Below are positions 7,993 to 15,553 of a DNA stretch of 32,110 nucleotides, one piece after another. The DNA is taken from assembly GCA_016220145.1 (NCBI GenBank), contig JACRID010000053.1, positions 1 to 32,110 on the forward strand. The letters are read 5' to 3'. The position numbers and the translations under genes were made by a program. Origin of the DNA: Candidatus Peregrinibacteria bacterium. Its GTDB lineage: Bacteria > Patescibacteriota > Gracilibacteria > UBA1369 > UM-FILTER-53-11. The stretch's first letter is position 1, and each line of letters starts with the position of its first letter. Below the pieces are notes generated by a model, which saw nothing but the letters and a program-made list of their open reading frames with translations, was not told the origin of the DNA and did not search any database.

Positions 7993-9504
7993 ATGGCTCT
8001 AGAATCAGCTCCCCAAGACGGACGCGAAAATGTCGACGCTGCCGGTTGCGACGTTGAGAGTATGCGTCAACATTTTCGTACACTTGTGATGGGAAGCAGG
8101 CTAAATCGCGAAGAACAGCAGTCGGCTTTGGGCTGGCTCGAAGAAAGCCAAGAAAGTCGCGATGCCTCACAACTTCAAATAAGGATCTCTCACTTGCCAG
8201 TCGCCGAACAGGCTTCTCGAAAACTGGTTGATGCCTATGCGAAAAAAATTGAGGATGCGATGCACGCAGGAACTTTCTCAAAAAATTCCAGTCGCAAGCA
8301 GGCTTACATGGATTGGTTTGAAAAATTATCTTATGCGGACAAGCAAAAATATCTAAAAGAAAGCGATCTCGATAAACCTGAACGCAAAGCGGTTTTGGAA
8401 GCTTTTAAAAGATTGCCGAGCGCGGTGAGAAAAGATTTGCAGCAGGAATTTGGCGATGGCGGTCTTGAAGAACGCCAAAAAATGGTGGGGAAAGCCTCAA
8501 AAAAACATGAGGAATTGAAATTGGCTTTTTTGAAATTGCCACCGGAAATTCAGGAAAAGTACAGAGAGCAATTTAAGGTTTCCACCCTGCAAGAACGCGA
8601 AAGGTTATTGAAATCCATAGGTGTTACGGGATTGAAAAAGGACGCGGAGAGCAAAAATAAATCGCCCGAAGATGCCGAAAATCAGCAACTGATAAAAGAA
8701 TATGATGAAAAAATGATAGGTCTCATTGAGAAAAATTTATTTTCGCCATTGAGTATGAAGGCTTATCAAGAATGGTTCCGCGCATTGCCGCTTTCGGAAA
8801 AGAGAAAGAATCTGCGAAAATCAGACTTAAACGACACGGATAAACTCAGGGAACGGGTCACCGTGCGCGACACTTTTATGGCCTTGAATCCGGCGATTCA
8901 AAAAAAGAACGAATTGCGTTTCAGAAACGCCGATTTGGAAGGCAGAAAAGCCATTCTGGCCTCTATGAATCAGACGGTGAGCAAAGGTTTTACAAGCTCT
9001 TATCCGGAAAATATAATGAAGCACACTCTCGAACAAGCGATGGAAAGTCCGGCGCTGGCGCAAACGCGCATGCTTTATACCGAAATGAAGGAAGTTGCTA
9101 CGCTGCGCAGAAGGGCGGAAATAAGATTCGAATCCAAAAAAGCCGACGGAATAGTCCAAAAAGCCGCGAATGACGACAGGGAAGTCGATCCGACAAATGT
9201 GATGTTTATTGAGGATTTCAGGCATCACCAAGAAAAAAGATTTGGACTAAAAAGGCATCTTATTCAAAAAAGAGCCGAAGGAAAAGACGCCATGGAAACC
9301 GGCGCCGTGCTTGTAAATAGGCAAAAACAGGAAGTAAACGCCGAGACTTTCGGGCATTTGATTGTGGATCACCTGAAAGGCGAATTCGTGGCCGGAATCG
9401 TAAATGCCGCAGCGCAAAGGCTGCCGCGCGCGAATCGGGCGGAACTCAGCAAGGTTGCGGAGAAACTGGATCCGACGGTGGATTTGTACAAAACCGTGGC
9501 GTAA
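7993..9504 (+). CDS. Hypothetical helical-repeat protein
   Basis: A 503-residue, strongly charged, probably all-helical soluble protein with no signal peptide or membrane segment; I do not recognise the family. It contains internal repeats of roughly 30-40 residues. AYMDWFEKLSYADKQKYL (about 101) recurs as AYQEWFRALPLSEKRKNL (about 256). AFKRLPSAVRKDLQQEF recurs as AFLKLPPEIQEKYREQF and as TFMALNPAIQKKNELRF. The shared pattern is an aromatic-containing helix, then L-P, a basic helix, then L-x-x-R-x-x-x-L. The last 130 residues (HHQEKRFGLKRHL onward) are not obviously repeated. It lies directly downstream of nrdJ but appears to have its own promoter. A scaffolding or binding role is possible but not shown. 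Confidence 0.75.
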   Translation: MALESAPQDGRENVDAAGCDVESMRQHFRTLVMGSRLNREEQQSALGWLEESQESRDASQLQIRISHLPVAEQASRKLVDAYAKKIEDAMHAGTFSKNSSRKQAYMDWFEKLSYADKQKYLKESDLDKPERKAVLEAFKRLPSAVRKDLQQEFGDGGLEERQKMVGKASKKHEELKLAFLKLPPEIQEKYREQFKVSTLQERERLLKSIGVTGLKKDAESKNKSPEDAENQQLIKEYDEKMIGLIEKNLFSPLSMKAYQEWFRALPLSEKRKNLRKSDLNDTDKLRERVTVRDTFMALNPAIQKKNELRFRNADLEGRKAILASMNQTVSKGFTSSYPENIMKHTLEQAMESPALAQTRMLYTEMKEVATLRRRAEIRFESKKADGIVQKAANDDREVDPTNVMFIEDFRHHQEKRFGLKRHLIQKRAEGKDAMETGAVLVNRQKQEVNAETFGHLIVDHLKGEFVAGIVNAAAQRLPRANRAELSKVAEKLDPTVDLYKTVA

Positions 9505-9519
9505 GGATAAACTAAAACC

Positions 9520-10053
9520 GTGATAGTCACCGATACCGTGCTGATTTTAACTTTGCTCTTTCTCCTCCTCATAGGCGCGAGCATGCTGGTTCATGTGTTT
9601 CTGGGCGTGCCGTATGTGCCATCCGAAAGCGCCGTTGTCGCCAAAATGATCGCAGCGGCCAAATTAAAATCCGGCGATACGGTTTTTGATCTTGGCTGTG
9701 GCGACGGGCGCCTGCTTTTTGCAGCCGAGAAAAAAGTAAAAGTAAAAACCATCGGCTACGAAGTCGCACCGGCCATGTTTTTGCTGGCTCACCTGCTAAA
9801 AATATTGGCTAAATCAAAGGCAAAAATTCATTTTAAAAGCCTGTTTTCGGCAAACTTGGCGGGGGCAAATGTGATTTTTTGCTATTTGATGCCCGGCGCG
9901 CTCGTGAAATTATCCGAAAAAATAAAGCGCGAGTGCAAAAAAGGAACTCGAATCGTCAGCAACACCTTCGGCATTCCGGGGCTTGAACTCGTCGAAAAGC
10001 TGGAAAGAGACAAATCAAAAGGCCTGCCGAGCATTTATTTATATAAAGTTTAG
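9520..10053 (+). CDS. Membrane-anchored class I SAM-dependent methyltransferase (paralog 1)
   Basis: A 177-residue protein with a GTG start, one N-terminal transmembrane helix (about residues 5-28), then a Rossmann methyltransferase domain. Motif I is FDLGCGDGR (about 58-66) with an acidic residue ending beta-2 at GYEVAP. The segment VPYVPSESAVVAKMI before motif I resembles the N-terminal anchor region of the FAM173/ATPSCKMT lysine-methyltransferase group. That group is small and membrane linked, with a PYVPT-type motif before DLGCGDGR. The target is unknown; a membrane protein lysine is only a family-based guess. It starts 15 nt after the helical-repeat gene and is about one-third identical by eye to the gene at 10238, so the pair arose by duplication. 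Confidence 0.8.
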   Translation: MIVTDTVLILTLLFLLLIGASMLVHVFLGVPYVPSESAVVAKMIAAAKLKSGDTVFDLGCGDGRLLFAAEKKVKVKTIGYEVAPAMFLLAHLLKILAKSKAKIHFKSLFSANLAGANVIFCYLMPGALVKLSEKIKRECKKGTRIVSNTFGIPGLELVEKLERDKSKGLPSIYLYKV

Positions 10054-10057
10054 AATG

Positions 10058-10227
10058 GGTTATGGGAAAAGATTTCTTTGCGGCACTGCCGAGGATGCGG
10101 GAACCAAAGCGGCAAAATCAAGCGTTTAAAAGCGAGCAGCTGATTGCGTCGCTGCGAGCTTTTAGCTTGATTTTGCCGCATTTGGTCGCACCGCAGGCTC
10201 GTGCCCAAAAAATCTTTTCCCATAACC
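10058..10227. repeat. ~170-bp imperfect palindrome (MITE-like or long hairpin) between the methyltransferase paralogs
   Basis: The outer arms are perfect over 18 bp: GGTTATGGGAAAAGATTT (10058-10075) against its reverse complement at 10210-10227. A second arm pair, ACCAAAGCGGCAAAATCAAGC and GCTTGATTTTGCCGCATTTGGT, is complementary except for one inserted base. The innermost GCAGC/GCTGC encloses a 10-nt loop near 10140-10150. It fills almost the entire gap between the two genes and has no coding frame. The size and terminal inverted repeats suggest a MITE; a structured RNA or a transcription barrier is possible. Confidence 0.75.
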
Positions 10228-10237
10228 TCAAATAAAT

Positions 10238-10810
10238 ATGTTTACGCACACAATCGTTTTTTACATCGAGCTCGCGGTTTTTATTGTCATATTTATTCCA
10301 ACGATGATTGCTTTTATAACCGGCGCGCCGTGGGTGCCGACGCCGATTGCCAGAGTAAAACGCATGCTTGAGCTGGCAAAACTGAAAAAAGGCGACAGAA
10401 TTTATGATTTGGGCTGCGGCGACGGTAGAATGGTTCACTTGGCGGCCAAATTATACGATGCGGACGCGATCGGACTTGAACTCTCTCCCGTATTATACGG
10501 CATGGCCCGTTTGCGAAATTTCATTTTAAAATCAAAATCCAAGGTTTTATTGCGCGATTTCAGGCGGATCCATTATGGAAATGCAAAGGTGATCGTGTGC
10601 TATTTGCTGCCGGAGATATTAAAAATAATGCGCCCGAAATTCGAGGCGGAACTTAAACCGGGCACGCTGCTTATTTCCTACGCTTTTTCGGTCGAAGGCT
10701 GGACGCCGGTTTACATAGAGCCAAAAGATGCGCAAAAAAACTATTCCAAGATCATGGTTTATGAGATGCCGATGTTCATGAAAGCAAATGGCAACCCTGA
10801 AAAAAAGTGA
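10238..10810 (+). CDS. Membrane-anchored class I SAM-dependent methyltransferase (paralog 2)
   Basis: A 190-residue protein with one N-terminal membrane helix (about residues 4-30), the APWVPTPIARVKRML segment, and motif I YDLGCGDGR (about 63-71) followed by the acidic GLELSP. VIVCYLLPE corresponds to VIFCYLMPG of the upstream paralog and would be motif IV. The WVPTP plus DLGCGDGR combination again recalls the FAM173 family of membrane-linked protein-lysine methyltransferases. The last 52 bp overlap the 3' end of comEC on the opposite strand, so the two genes converge. A strong palindrome separates it from its paralog, so transcription through from paralog 1 may be hindered. Substrate unknown. 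Confidence 0.8.
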   Translation: MFTHTIVFYIELAVFIVIFIPTMIAFITGAPWVPTPIARVKRMLELAKLKKGDRIYDLGCGDGRMVHLAAKLYDADAIGLELSPVLYGMARLRNFILKSKSKVLLRDFRRIHYGNAKVIVCYLLPEILKIMRPKFEAELKPGTLLISYAFSVEGWTPVYIEPKDAQKNYSKIMVYEMPMFMKANGNPEKK

Positions 10811-11955
10811 ACGGCTTTGAGCACTATTTCAAATAAAATCCACGTTGGCGCGGCGGTTATTTTCCCAAAAATCAGGCTCAAAAAACTTCCCAGCATTAAA
10901 AACGGAATCGCCGGCAAAACGACTATGTTCGCCGCAGTGGCTATCATTGAAATCCCTTTAAAATAAAGCAAAATTATGGGCGTCGTCAAAACTTGAGCGG
11001 ACCATGTCGTTGCAAGACTGTCACGCACTGCCAGCCAATTTGGCAAAAATTGTACGCGTTTTTCAAAAAAATCATTAAACAGGAGAATTCCGGCGGTTGC
11101 GCCAAACGACAATTGAAATCCGACATCATAAAAAATTATAAAAGGATCAAAAAGCGCCATCGCAAAACCGGTTATTAAAAGTGCGCGAATTCCTCCATAT
11201 GGACGCCCGAAAATCCGTGCGACAAGCTTGAGCGATCCCATAACCGCCGCCCGCACAACCGACGCACTCGCCCCAACTATAAACACAAATATGCAAACGG
11301 CCAGAATGGAAGCCGTATTTGCGCTTTTTCTCGGCAGCCACGCAAAAATCGCCGTAAAAAACGCGGCTAAAATAACCATATTGTATCCGGAAACCGCCAA
11401 AATATGTGTCAGTCCGGTTCTTTTAAAATCGGTCATAATATCGCGCGGCAAAGAATTCCTGGCGCCAAGCAATAAACCGGCCGCAAAGCCGGATTCCGGC
11501 TCGGGAAAAACGGCTTCCAGCCTTTTAGTAAGAACATTCTTTATCGATAAAAAAATCCCGCTAAAATTTGCGCCGTCGGCATTCTTTACGGATAAAATCC
11601 TCGGTTTGTATATTGCAGCCGAGATGCGCGGATCGGACGTTTCCGGCGCCTCCAATTTTCCCGAGATACGAACCAAATCCCCCATTTCAAGTTGCGCATT
11701 CAAATAATTCAATAAAATCGTTCCTGTCAATTTCCAACCAACATTGAATTTTTCAAAATTCAGCGTTTCAAAGCTCGCACGCGTCACCCCGAATTCATCA
11801 CCCGTTAAATCTCTTATGTAACCCGTTATTTCAAGTTCGCCGCCGATGTATGAACCGGCATATTCTTCATTAAATTCCGGCAAAGCCGACCAATATCTTA
11901 AACAGAATATCGCGACGGCCAAAACTGCAATAACCACATTCTTGCGCGTAATCAC
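10759..11955 (-). CDS. comEC: ComEC/Rec2-family DNA-uptake channel protein, short form
   Basis: A 398-residue polytopic membrane protein with a GTG start. After an N-terminal membrane helix there is an OB-like extracytoplasmic part (ELEITGYIRD, DLVRISGKLE). The ComEC signature follows: LLLGARNSLP, then FKRTGLTHILAVSGYNM (about residues 177-193), then several hydrophobic helices. ComEC translocates single-stranded DNA across the inner membrane during natural transformation. The usual C-terminal metallo-beta-lactamase domain (full proteins are about 700-800 residues) is absent, leaving only the channel core; such short forms occur in reduced genomes. The C-terminus overlaps the convergent methyltransferase gene by 52 bp. 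No other competence gene is in the window. Confidence 0.88.
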   Translation of the reverse strand: MITRKNVVIAVLAVAIFCLRYWSALPEFNEEYAGSYIGGELEITGYIRDLTGDEFGVTRASFETLNFEKFNVGWKLTGTILLNYLNAQLEMGDLVRISGKLEAPETSDPRISAAIYKPRILSVKNADGANFSGIFLSIKNVLTKRLEAVFPEPESGFAAGLLLGARNSLPRDIMTDFKRTGLTHILAVSGYNMVILAAFFTAIFAWLPRKSANTASILAVCIFVFIVGASASVVRAAVMGSLKLVARIFGRPYGGIRALLITGFAMALFDPFIIFYDVGFQLSFGATAGILLFNDFFEKRVQFLPNWLAVRDSLATTWSAQVLTTPIILLYFKGISMIATAANIVVLPAIPFLMLGSFLSLIFGKITAAPTWILFEIVLKAVHFFSGLPFAFMNIGIS

Positions 11956-11989
11956 AAAAGTTCATGCTACACGATTGGCATGAACTTTT
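11956..11989 (-). terminator. 12-bp perfect inverted repeat abutting the comEC start
   Basis: AAAAGTTCATGC and GCATGAACTTTT are exact reverse complements around a 10-nt loop. On the minus strand the hairpin follows the stop of the 12018 gene by about 28 nt and ends directly against the GTG of comEC, with a short T-run on each side. It could terminate the upstream gene, or fold over the comEC initiation site and limit its translation. Confidence 0.5.
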
Positions 11990-12017
11990 TATTAAAAAGT
12001 TATGAACTCGCCCTCCT

Positions 12018-13058
12018 TTATTTATTCGTTTTTGGAGCCGGTTTTGCCGCAGGCGCCGGCGTTGCGGGCGCTGCCGCCCCTGACTCTTCAGAAGTCGCCG
12101 CCCCTCCATCACTTACCGAGTTAAGCGTTCCAAAAAAAGGCAAAAGCATCAACGGATTAAAATCCTTTACATCCTCGGGAACAATAATGGCGACATCTTC
12201 CCCGTAATCCCAACCGCTGTAATCAATTTCAAACGAGCTGTTCGGTCCTTGTTTTGGACGAGAAGTAATTGTCCCGCGGATTCTGTGCAACATATCATCA
12301 TCATCTCCAATCCAAACCGCGCCGCTGAATTCAACCTCTTTCAAGCCGTCGGCAATTGCAATTTCTTCTTCCGGCGCCAATTGATTGCCGGAAACGCGCG
12401 CCAATTCCATAACGAACTTTTTCAATCCTTCTTTATCGACTTCGACCCTGTATTTCGTGCTGGCAACTCCATGGATATCTTCTTTTACGTCTCTTGTCGC
12501 ATTGGAAAAAATCTTTGCAACTTTAAGCGCATCTTTCAACTGTTTTTGTTCATCCGCTATTTTGCCGATAGATCCTTCTTCGCTGACCGACAACGACCAC
12601 CATTTATTCAAAACTTCGGTCAATTCGTTTTTTAGAGATGTTCCATCGGCGCCCGACATATCCAATTTCAAAAGGTTCAAATACATTTTCTTATCCAAAG
12701 TTCTGAAAAGGAATTCCCCAAGCATGGTTGCTCCATCTATATTTGTATCGAGCGCAAATTTAATGTCAGCCTTAAGTTGTTTATCGTCCGAACTGTCGAT
12801 CCTGCCCGATGCATTTAACTTAAATTGGGTTTTTGCCGGTTTCTCCCCCTCCGGCGCATTGACCGTTCCGCTCATATTCAGCTCCGAGTTCATTTTTTTC
12901 ACTTCGGTAAATTTAGCGATTCCTTCATTTACCGCTTTCTGCGGATCTTTCGAAAACCAGCCGGTATCTGAAAAAAGCACCGCAACCAGGCCCGAAGACG
13001 CTTTGTAACCCAGAAAAAGCACCGCAACAATGCCCAAAGACACAATAATTTTTTTCAT
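12018..13058 (-). CDS. Membrane-anchored protein with LppX/LolA-like beta domain (hypothetical)
   Basis: A 346-residue protein with an N-terminal hydrophobic helix (IIVSLGIVAVLFLGY), with no lipobox cysteine seen. An extracytoplasmic domain rich in alternating beta strands follows (for example TQFKLNASGRID, STKYRVEVDKEGLKKF). The pattern of helix, FTEVKKMNSELNMSG, then repeated strands resembles the LolA/LppX/DUF6612 lipoprotein fold, which holds hydrophobic ligands, but no specific motif proves it. The C-terminus is a low-complexity Ala/Pro tail ending in lysines. It is transcribed divergently from the CAP-domain gene (117-bp gap) and upstream of comEC on the same strand. Function unknown. 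Confidence 0.7.
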   Translation of the reverse strand: MKKIIVSLGIVAVLFLGYKASSGLVAVLFSDTGWFSKDPQKAVNEGIAKFTEVKKMNSELNMSGTVNAPEGEKPAKTQFKLNASGRIDSSDDKQLKADIKFALDTNIDGATMLGEFLFRTLDKKMYLNLLKLDMSGADGTSLKNELTEVLNKWWSLSVSEEGSIGKIADEQKQLKDALKVAKIFSNATRDVKEDIHGVASTKYRVEVDKEGLKKFVMELARVSGNQLAPEEEIAIADGLKEVEFSGAVWIGDDDDMLHRIRGTITSRPKQGPNSSFEIDYSGWDYGEDVAIIVPEDVKDFNPLMLLPFFGTLNSVSDGGAATSEESGAAAPATPAPAAKPAPKTNK

Positions 13059-13149
13059 AAGAATTTGTTAAAGAAACAACACCCAAAAAGGTATAGAAAC
13101 TTACACATAAAGTCAAAAAAGGTATTAAGTAGCGTTCCGTAAAGAAATA

Positions 13150-13158
13150 TGTTATAAT
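13150..13158 (+). promoter_or_regulatory. Extended -10 promoter of the CAP-domain gene
   Basis: TGTTATAAT (TGn + TATAAT) lies 17 nt before the ATG at 13176, giving a leader of only about ten bases. No good -35 is visible. The same gap holds two direct repeats of A5-6GGTAT (about 13085 and 13115) that may relate to the divergent gene. Confidence 0.6.
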
Positions 13159-13175
13159 AATACAAAGCATATTTT

Positions 13176-15530
13176 ATGAAAAACAAACACGGGCTGCCCG
13201 GAAACATATTCACAACCTTCGTTTATGCGATGGCCATAGCGCTCGTACTTGGGTGGCAAACCAATGCCAAAACGAACGACGCAACTTCTTTATTCGGCGA
13301 ATCATACAGCGAGAAACAGGTTGTCCCAAAGAAAATTTTAGCAAAGGCCTTGGTTCAATTCCTCGATTTAAATGAAGTACAAATTACAAATTGCTATAAA
13401 GATCTGAAAAAAACAGATTCCCTGTCCACCGCCATTTGCACGGTAAAAAGAGCGAAGATATTTAAGGGGACATCCTCTTCCAAATTCAAACCCGACGCCG
13501 ATGTAACATGGGAATTTGCAATAAAAAGCCTGTGCTCAAGCCAAAAACTGCCTAAGAACAAAACTTTTTCTTCTTGCTCCGCCTATAATAAAAAATCCGG
13601 ATTTTTGAAGGTATTCGGCAATAAAAAAATTCTGCCGAAAAAATCAATTACATACGGTGAATTGGCCAAAATGATGGGGGGCTCAAAGAACAGCCCCGCT
13701 GTGAAAACCGAACAAAATGCAAATCCGGCGACACCCCCCTCCACTGAAGATAACCGCGAATCTTCCATCAAAATACCCGACAAACAATATGATTCGCCGT
13801 CTTTTACCCCTTTCGAAAGCGACATCATAGGAACCGATTTCTTCGCGAATGTAAAACTGGCGGCTCCGATGCCAAATCATTTTTATAAAGACGAAGTTTA
13901 TTTTATCGAAGGTGAATTTACGGATTATGCAACCGCGGATGAAGCGTACGTTTTCTTATGCAAAGACGGGCAAGGATGCGATAATTCAGAGGACTTCATT
14001 GAAGATACAACCAACGGCGGCAGAAACTTCAGAATACCGGTTTATTTTAAAGACGTTGGAAATTTTCAAATCGGGATAATCCCAGGCCGGTCAGGGCAAA
14101 GCCGCATTGAAAATATATCGGTTTTGCCGCAGCCAGATGCCATCTCCGGAGGGCAAGCGCCAACGGAACTTTCTACCTCCTACGAAAATGGCAAAACAAA
14201 ATTCAGCTGGAATGGCAGCGGGACATTTTCACGTTTGGTTATTTTTCAAAATACAAACAGAGTGGACTATTTATTCAGGCGGAATGTAAAATCTTTTTCG
14301 CCGCGACCGGAGGACTTCAAAAATTTCAAGAAAGGGTTGGCTGGATGGCTTGTCAATCAAGATTCGGCTCAAAGCCCAATAAAAGAAATGGATCTTGTTA
14401 CGCAGGAATTCCGCAAAGTGGAATCCCCGGAAATACAAACAAAAGATTTCCAGGAAACATTTTCAACCGCTCCCGTGCATTTCAGTTTTTCGGCAAGAGC
14501 TCTTGGTCCGATTTCCAAACAAGCAGCCTTTACCCTGTCTGATGGCACAGTTGAAGAATTTGACTTTGACTTAAACGATTTGGTTGCCGGCCAAGATTTT
14601 AAAATTGAAAAAGATTTAAAATCGGCCGGAACCTATATTTTCGAAGTAAATAATCCTCAAGGATCGGCGATCATTAATGCACCCATATACGTCGGCCACG
14701 TTGTGCCTCTCATCCCCGATTATTTTTCTTTAAATCCGCCGGAACTGGATAAATCTTCTTTGGGAGATCTTGCAAAAGCGCGCGAACAGCTTTTGAGGCT
14801 CATAAATAAGGATCGTGCAACATACGAACTTTCGCCGGTGGCATTGTCCAACGCTTTAAATAATATTGCTCAAAAACACAGCCGGAACATGGTGGATTTG
14901 GACTTCTTCGGACACAACGATCCTGACGGAAACGGACCTGATGACAGACGCAAGGAAGCGATTTATCCGGCCTCAATTCGCGAGAATCTGGCAAAAGCAA
15001 CAACTCTCGAAGATGCCGAAAACGGCTTAATGCGAAGCCCCGTTCATCGTGCGGCATTGCTCGACCCCGAGATGGAACTTGTTGGACTTGGCATGGTCAA
15101 AAACTCTGAAGGCTACGTTTTCGTCACTCAAAACTTTTCCGCAAAACCGATTCTTCAATCCGACCTTCAGTCGATTGAAAATGGTCTTTTGGACACCGCG
15201 AAGAATACGCGCTTGTCGGACGGACTTCCCGGAATAAACGACAATCAGACACTAAACGAAGTCTCATCTTCTTGGGCTCAAAAAATGGTTGGTGAAAGAT
15301 TTTTCGGCGTCACTTCCAAGGGAGGCGAAGAGCTCCTGCAGACGGCAAGAAACAATGGAGTTAAGACTTCAATACAGGCACACATTGTGCAGGCATCTTC
15401 GGTGGAACAACTCAAAGAAGAGCTTTTAAAACAGGACGGGCTCAATAATGCCGCAAATTTAAATATTGGCATCGGGCTTGGCATAAACGGGATCGGAGAG
15501 CTGTTTATGGTGACTCTTTACACCCCCTGA
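13176..15530 (+). CDS. Secreted protein with SLH-like N-terminus and two tandem CAP (SCP/PR1) domains
   Basis: A 784-residue exported protein. Residues 1-32 form a signal peptide (basic start, hydrophobic core, cleavage probably near TNAKT). Residues about 45-175 resemble S-layer-homology repeats (CYKDLKKTDS, AKIFKGTSSSKFKPDADVTW), suggesting attachment to the cell wall. A low-complexity linker and beta-rich Ig-like domains follow (about 220-525). A CAP domain at about 535-655 has the expected landmarks: LLRLINKDRATYELSP, FFGHNDPDG and SPVHRAALLDP with both histidines, then GYVFVTQNF. The last 120 residues (LLDTAKNTRLSDGLPG ... GELFMVTLYTP) align by eye with the first CAP domain but lack both histidines. 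CAP domains occur in secreted bacterial proteins of largely unknown activity. It begins a run of envelope genes (LCP, DacA, MraY). Confidence 0.82.
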   Translation: MKNKHGLPGNIFTTFVYAMAIALVLGWQTNAKTNDATSLFGESYSEKQVVPKKILAKALVQFLDLNEVQITNCYKDLKKTDSLSTAICTVKRAKIFKGTSSSKFKPDADVTWEFAIKSLCSSQKLPKNKTFSSCSAYNKKSGFLKVFGNKKILPKKSITYGELAKMMGGSKNSPAVKTEQNANPATPPSTEDNRESSIKIPDKQYDSPSFTPFESDIIGTDFFANVKLAAPMPNHFYKDEVYFIEGEFTDYATADEAYVFLCKDGQGCDNSEDFIEDTTNGGRNFRIPVYFKDVGNFQIGIIPGRSGQSRIENISVLPQPDAISGGQAPTELSTSYENGKTKFSWNGSGTFSRLVIFQNTNRVDYLFRRNVKSFSPRPEDFKNFKKGLAGWLVNQDSAQSPIKEMDLVTQEFRKVESPEIQTKDFQETFSTAPVHFSFSARALGPISKQAAFTLSDGTVEEFDFDLNDLVAGQDFKIEKDLKSAGTYIFEVNNPQGSAIINAPIYVGHVVPLIPDYFSLNPPELDKSSLGDLAKAREQLLRLINKDRATYELSPVALSNALNNIAQKHSRNMVDLDFFGHNDPDGNGPDDRRKEAIYPASIRENLAKATTLEDAENGLMRSPVHRAALLDPEMELVGLGMVKNSEGYVFVTQNFSAKPILQSDLQSIENGLLDTAKNTRLSDGLPGINDNQTLNEVSSSWAQKMVGERFFGVTSKGGEELLQTARNNGVKTSIQAHIVQASSVEQLKEELLKQDGLNNAANLNIGIGLGINGIGELFMVTLYTP

Positions 15531-15538
15531 ATACAAGG

Positions 15539-15544
15539 TAGAAT
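15539..15544 (+). promoter_or_regulatory. Candidate -10 element before the LCP gene
   Basis: TAGAAT lies 9 nt before the GTG start at 15554, just after the stop of the CAP gene. If used, the transcript would be leaderless or nearly so. No -35 was recognised, so readthrough from the CAP gene is equally possible. Confidence 0.35.
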
Positions 15545-15553
15545 GGTCGTTGC

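Noticed and set aside
11228-11707. 159-residue plus-strand ORF
   Set aside because: Shadow of comEC, which carries diagnostic motifs on the minus strand.
12385-13008. 207-residue plus-strand ORF
   Set aside because: It is antisense to the 12018-13058 gene, whose minus-strand product has a clear membrane anchor and protein-like composition; this ORF has Ser/Phe-rich antisense composition and no motif.
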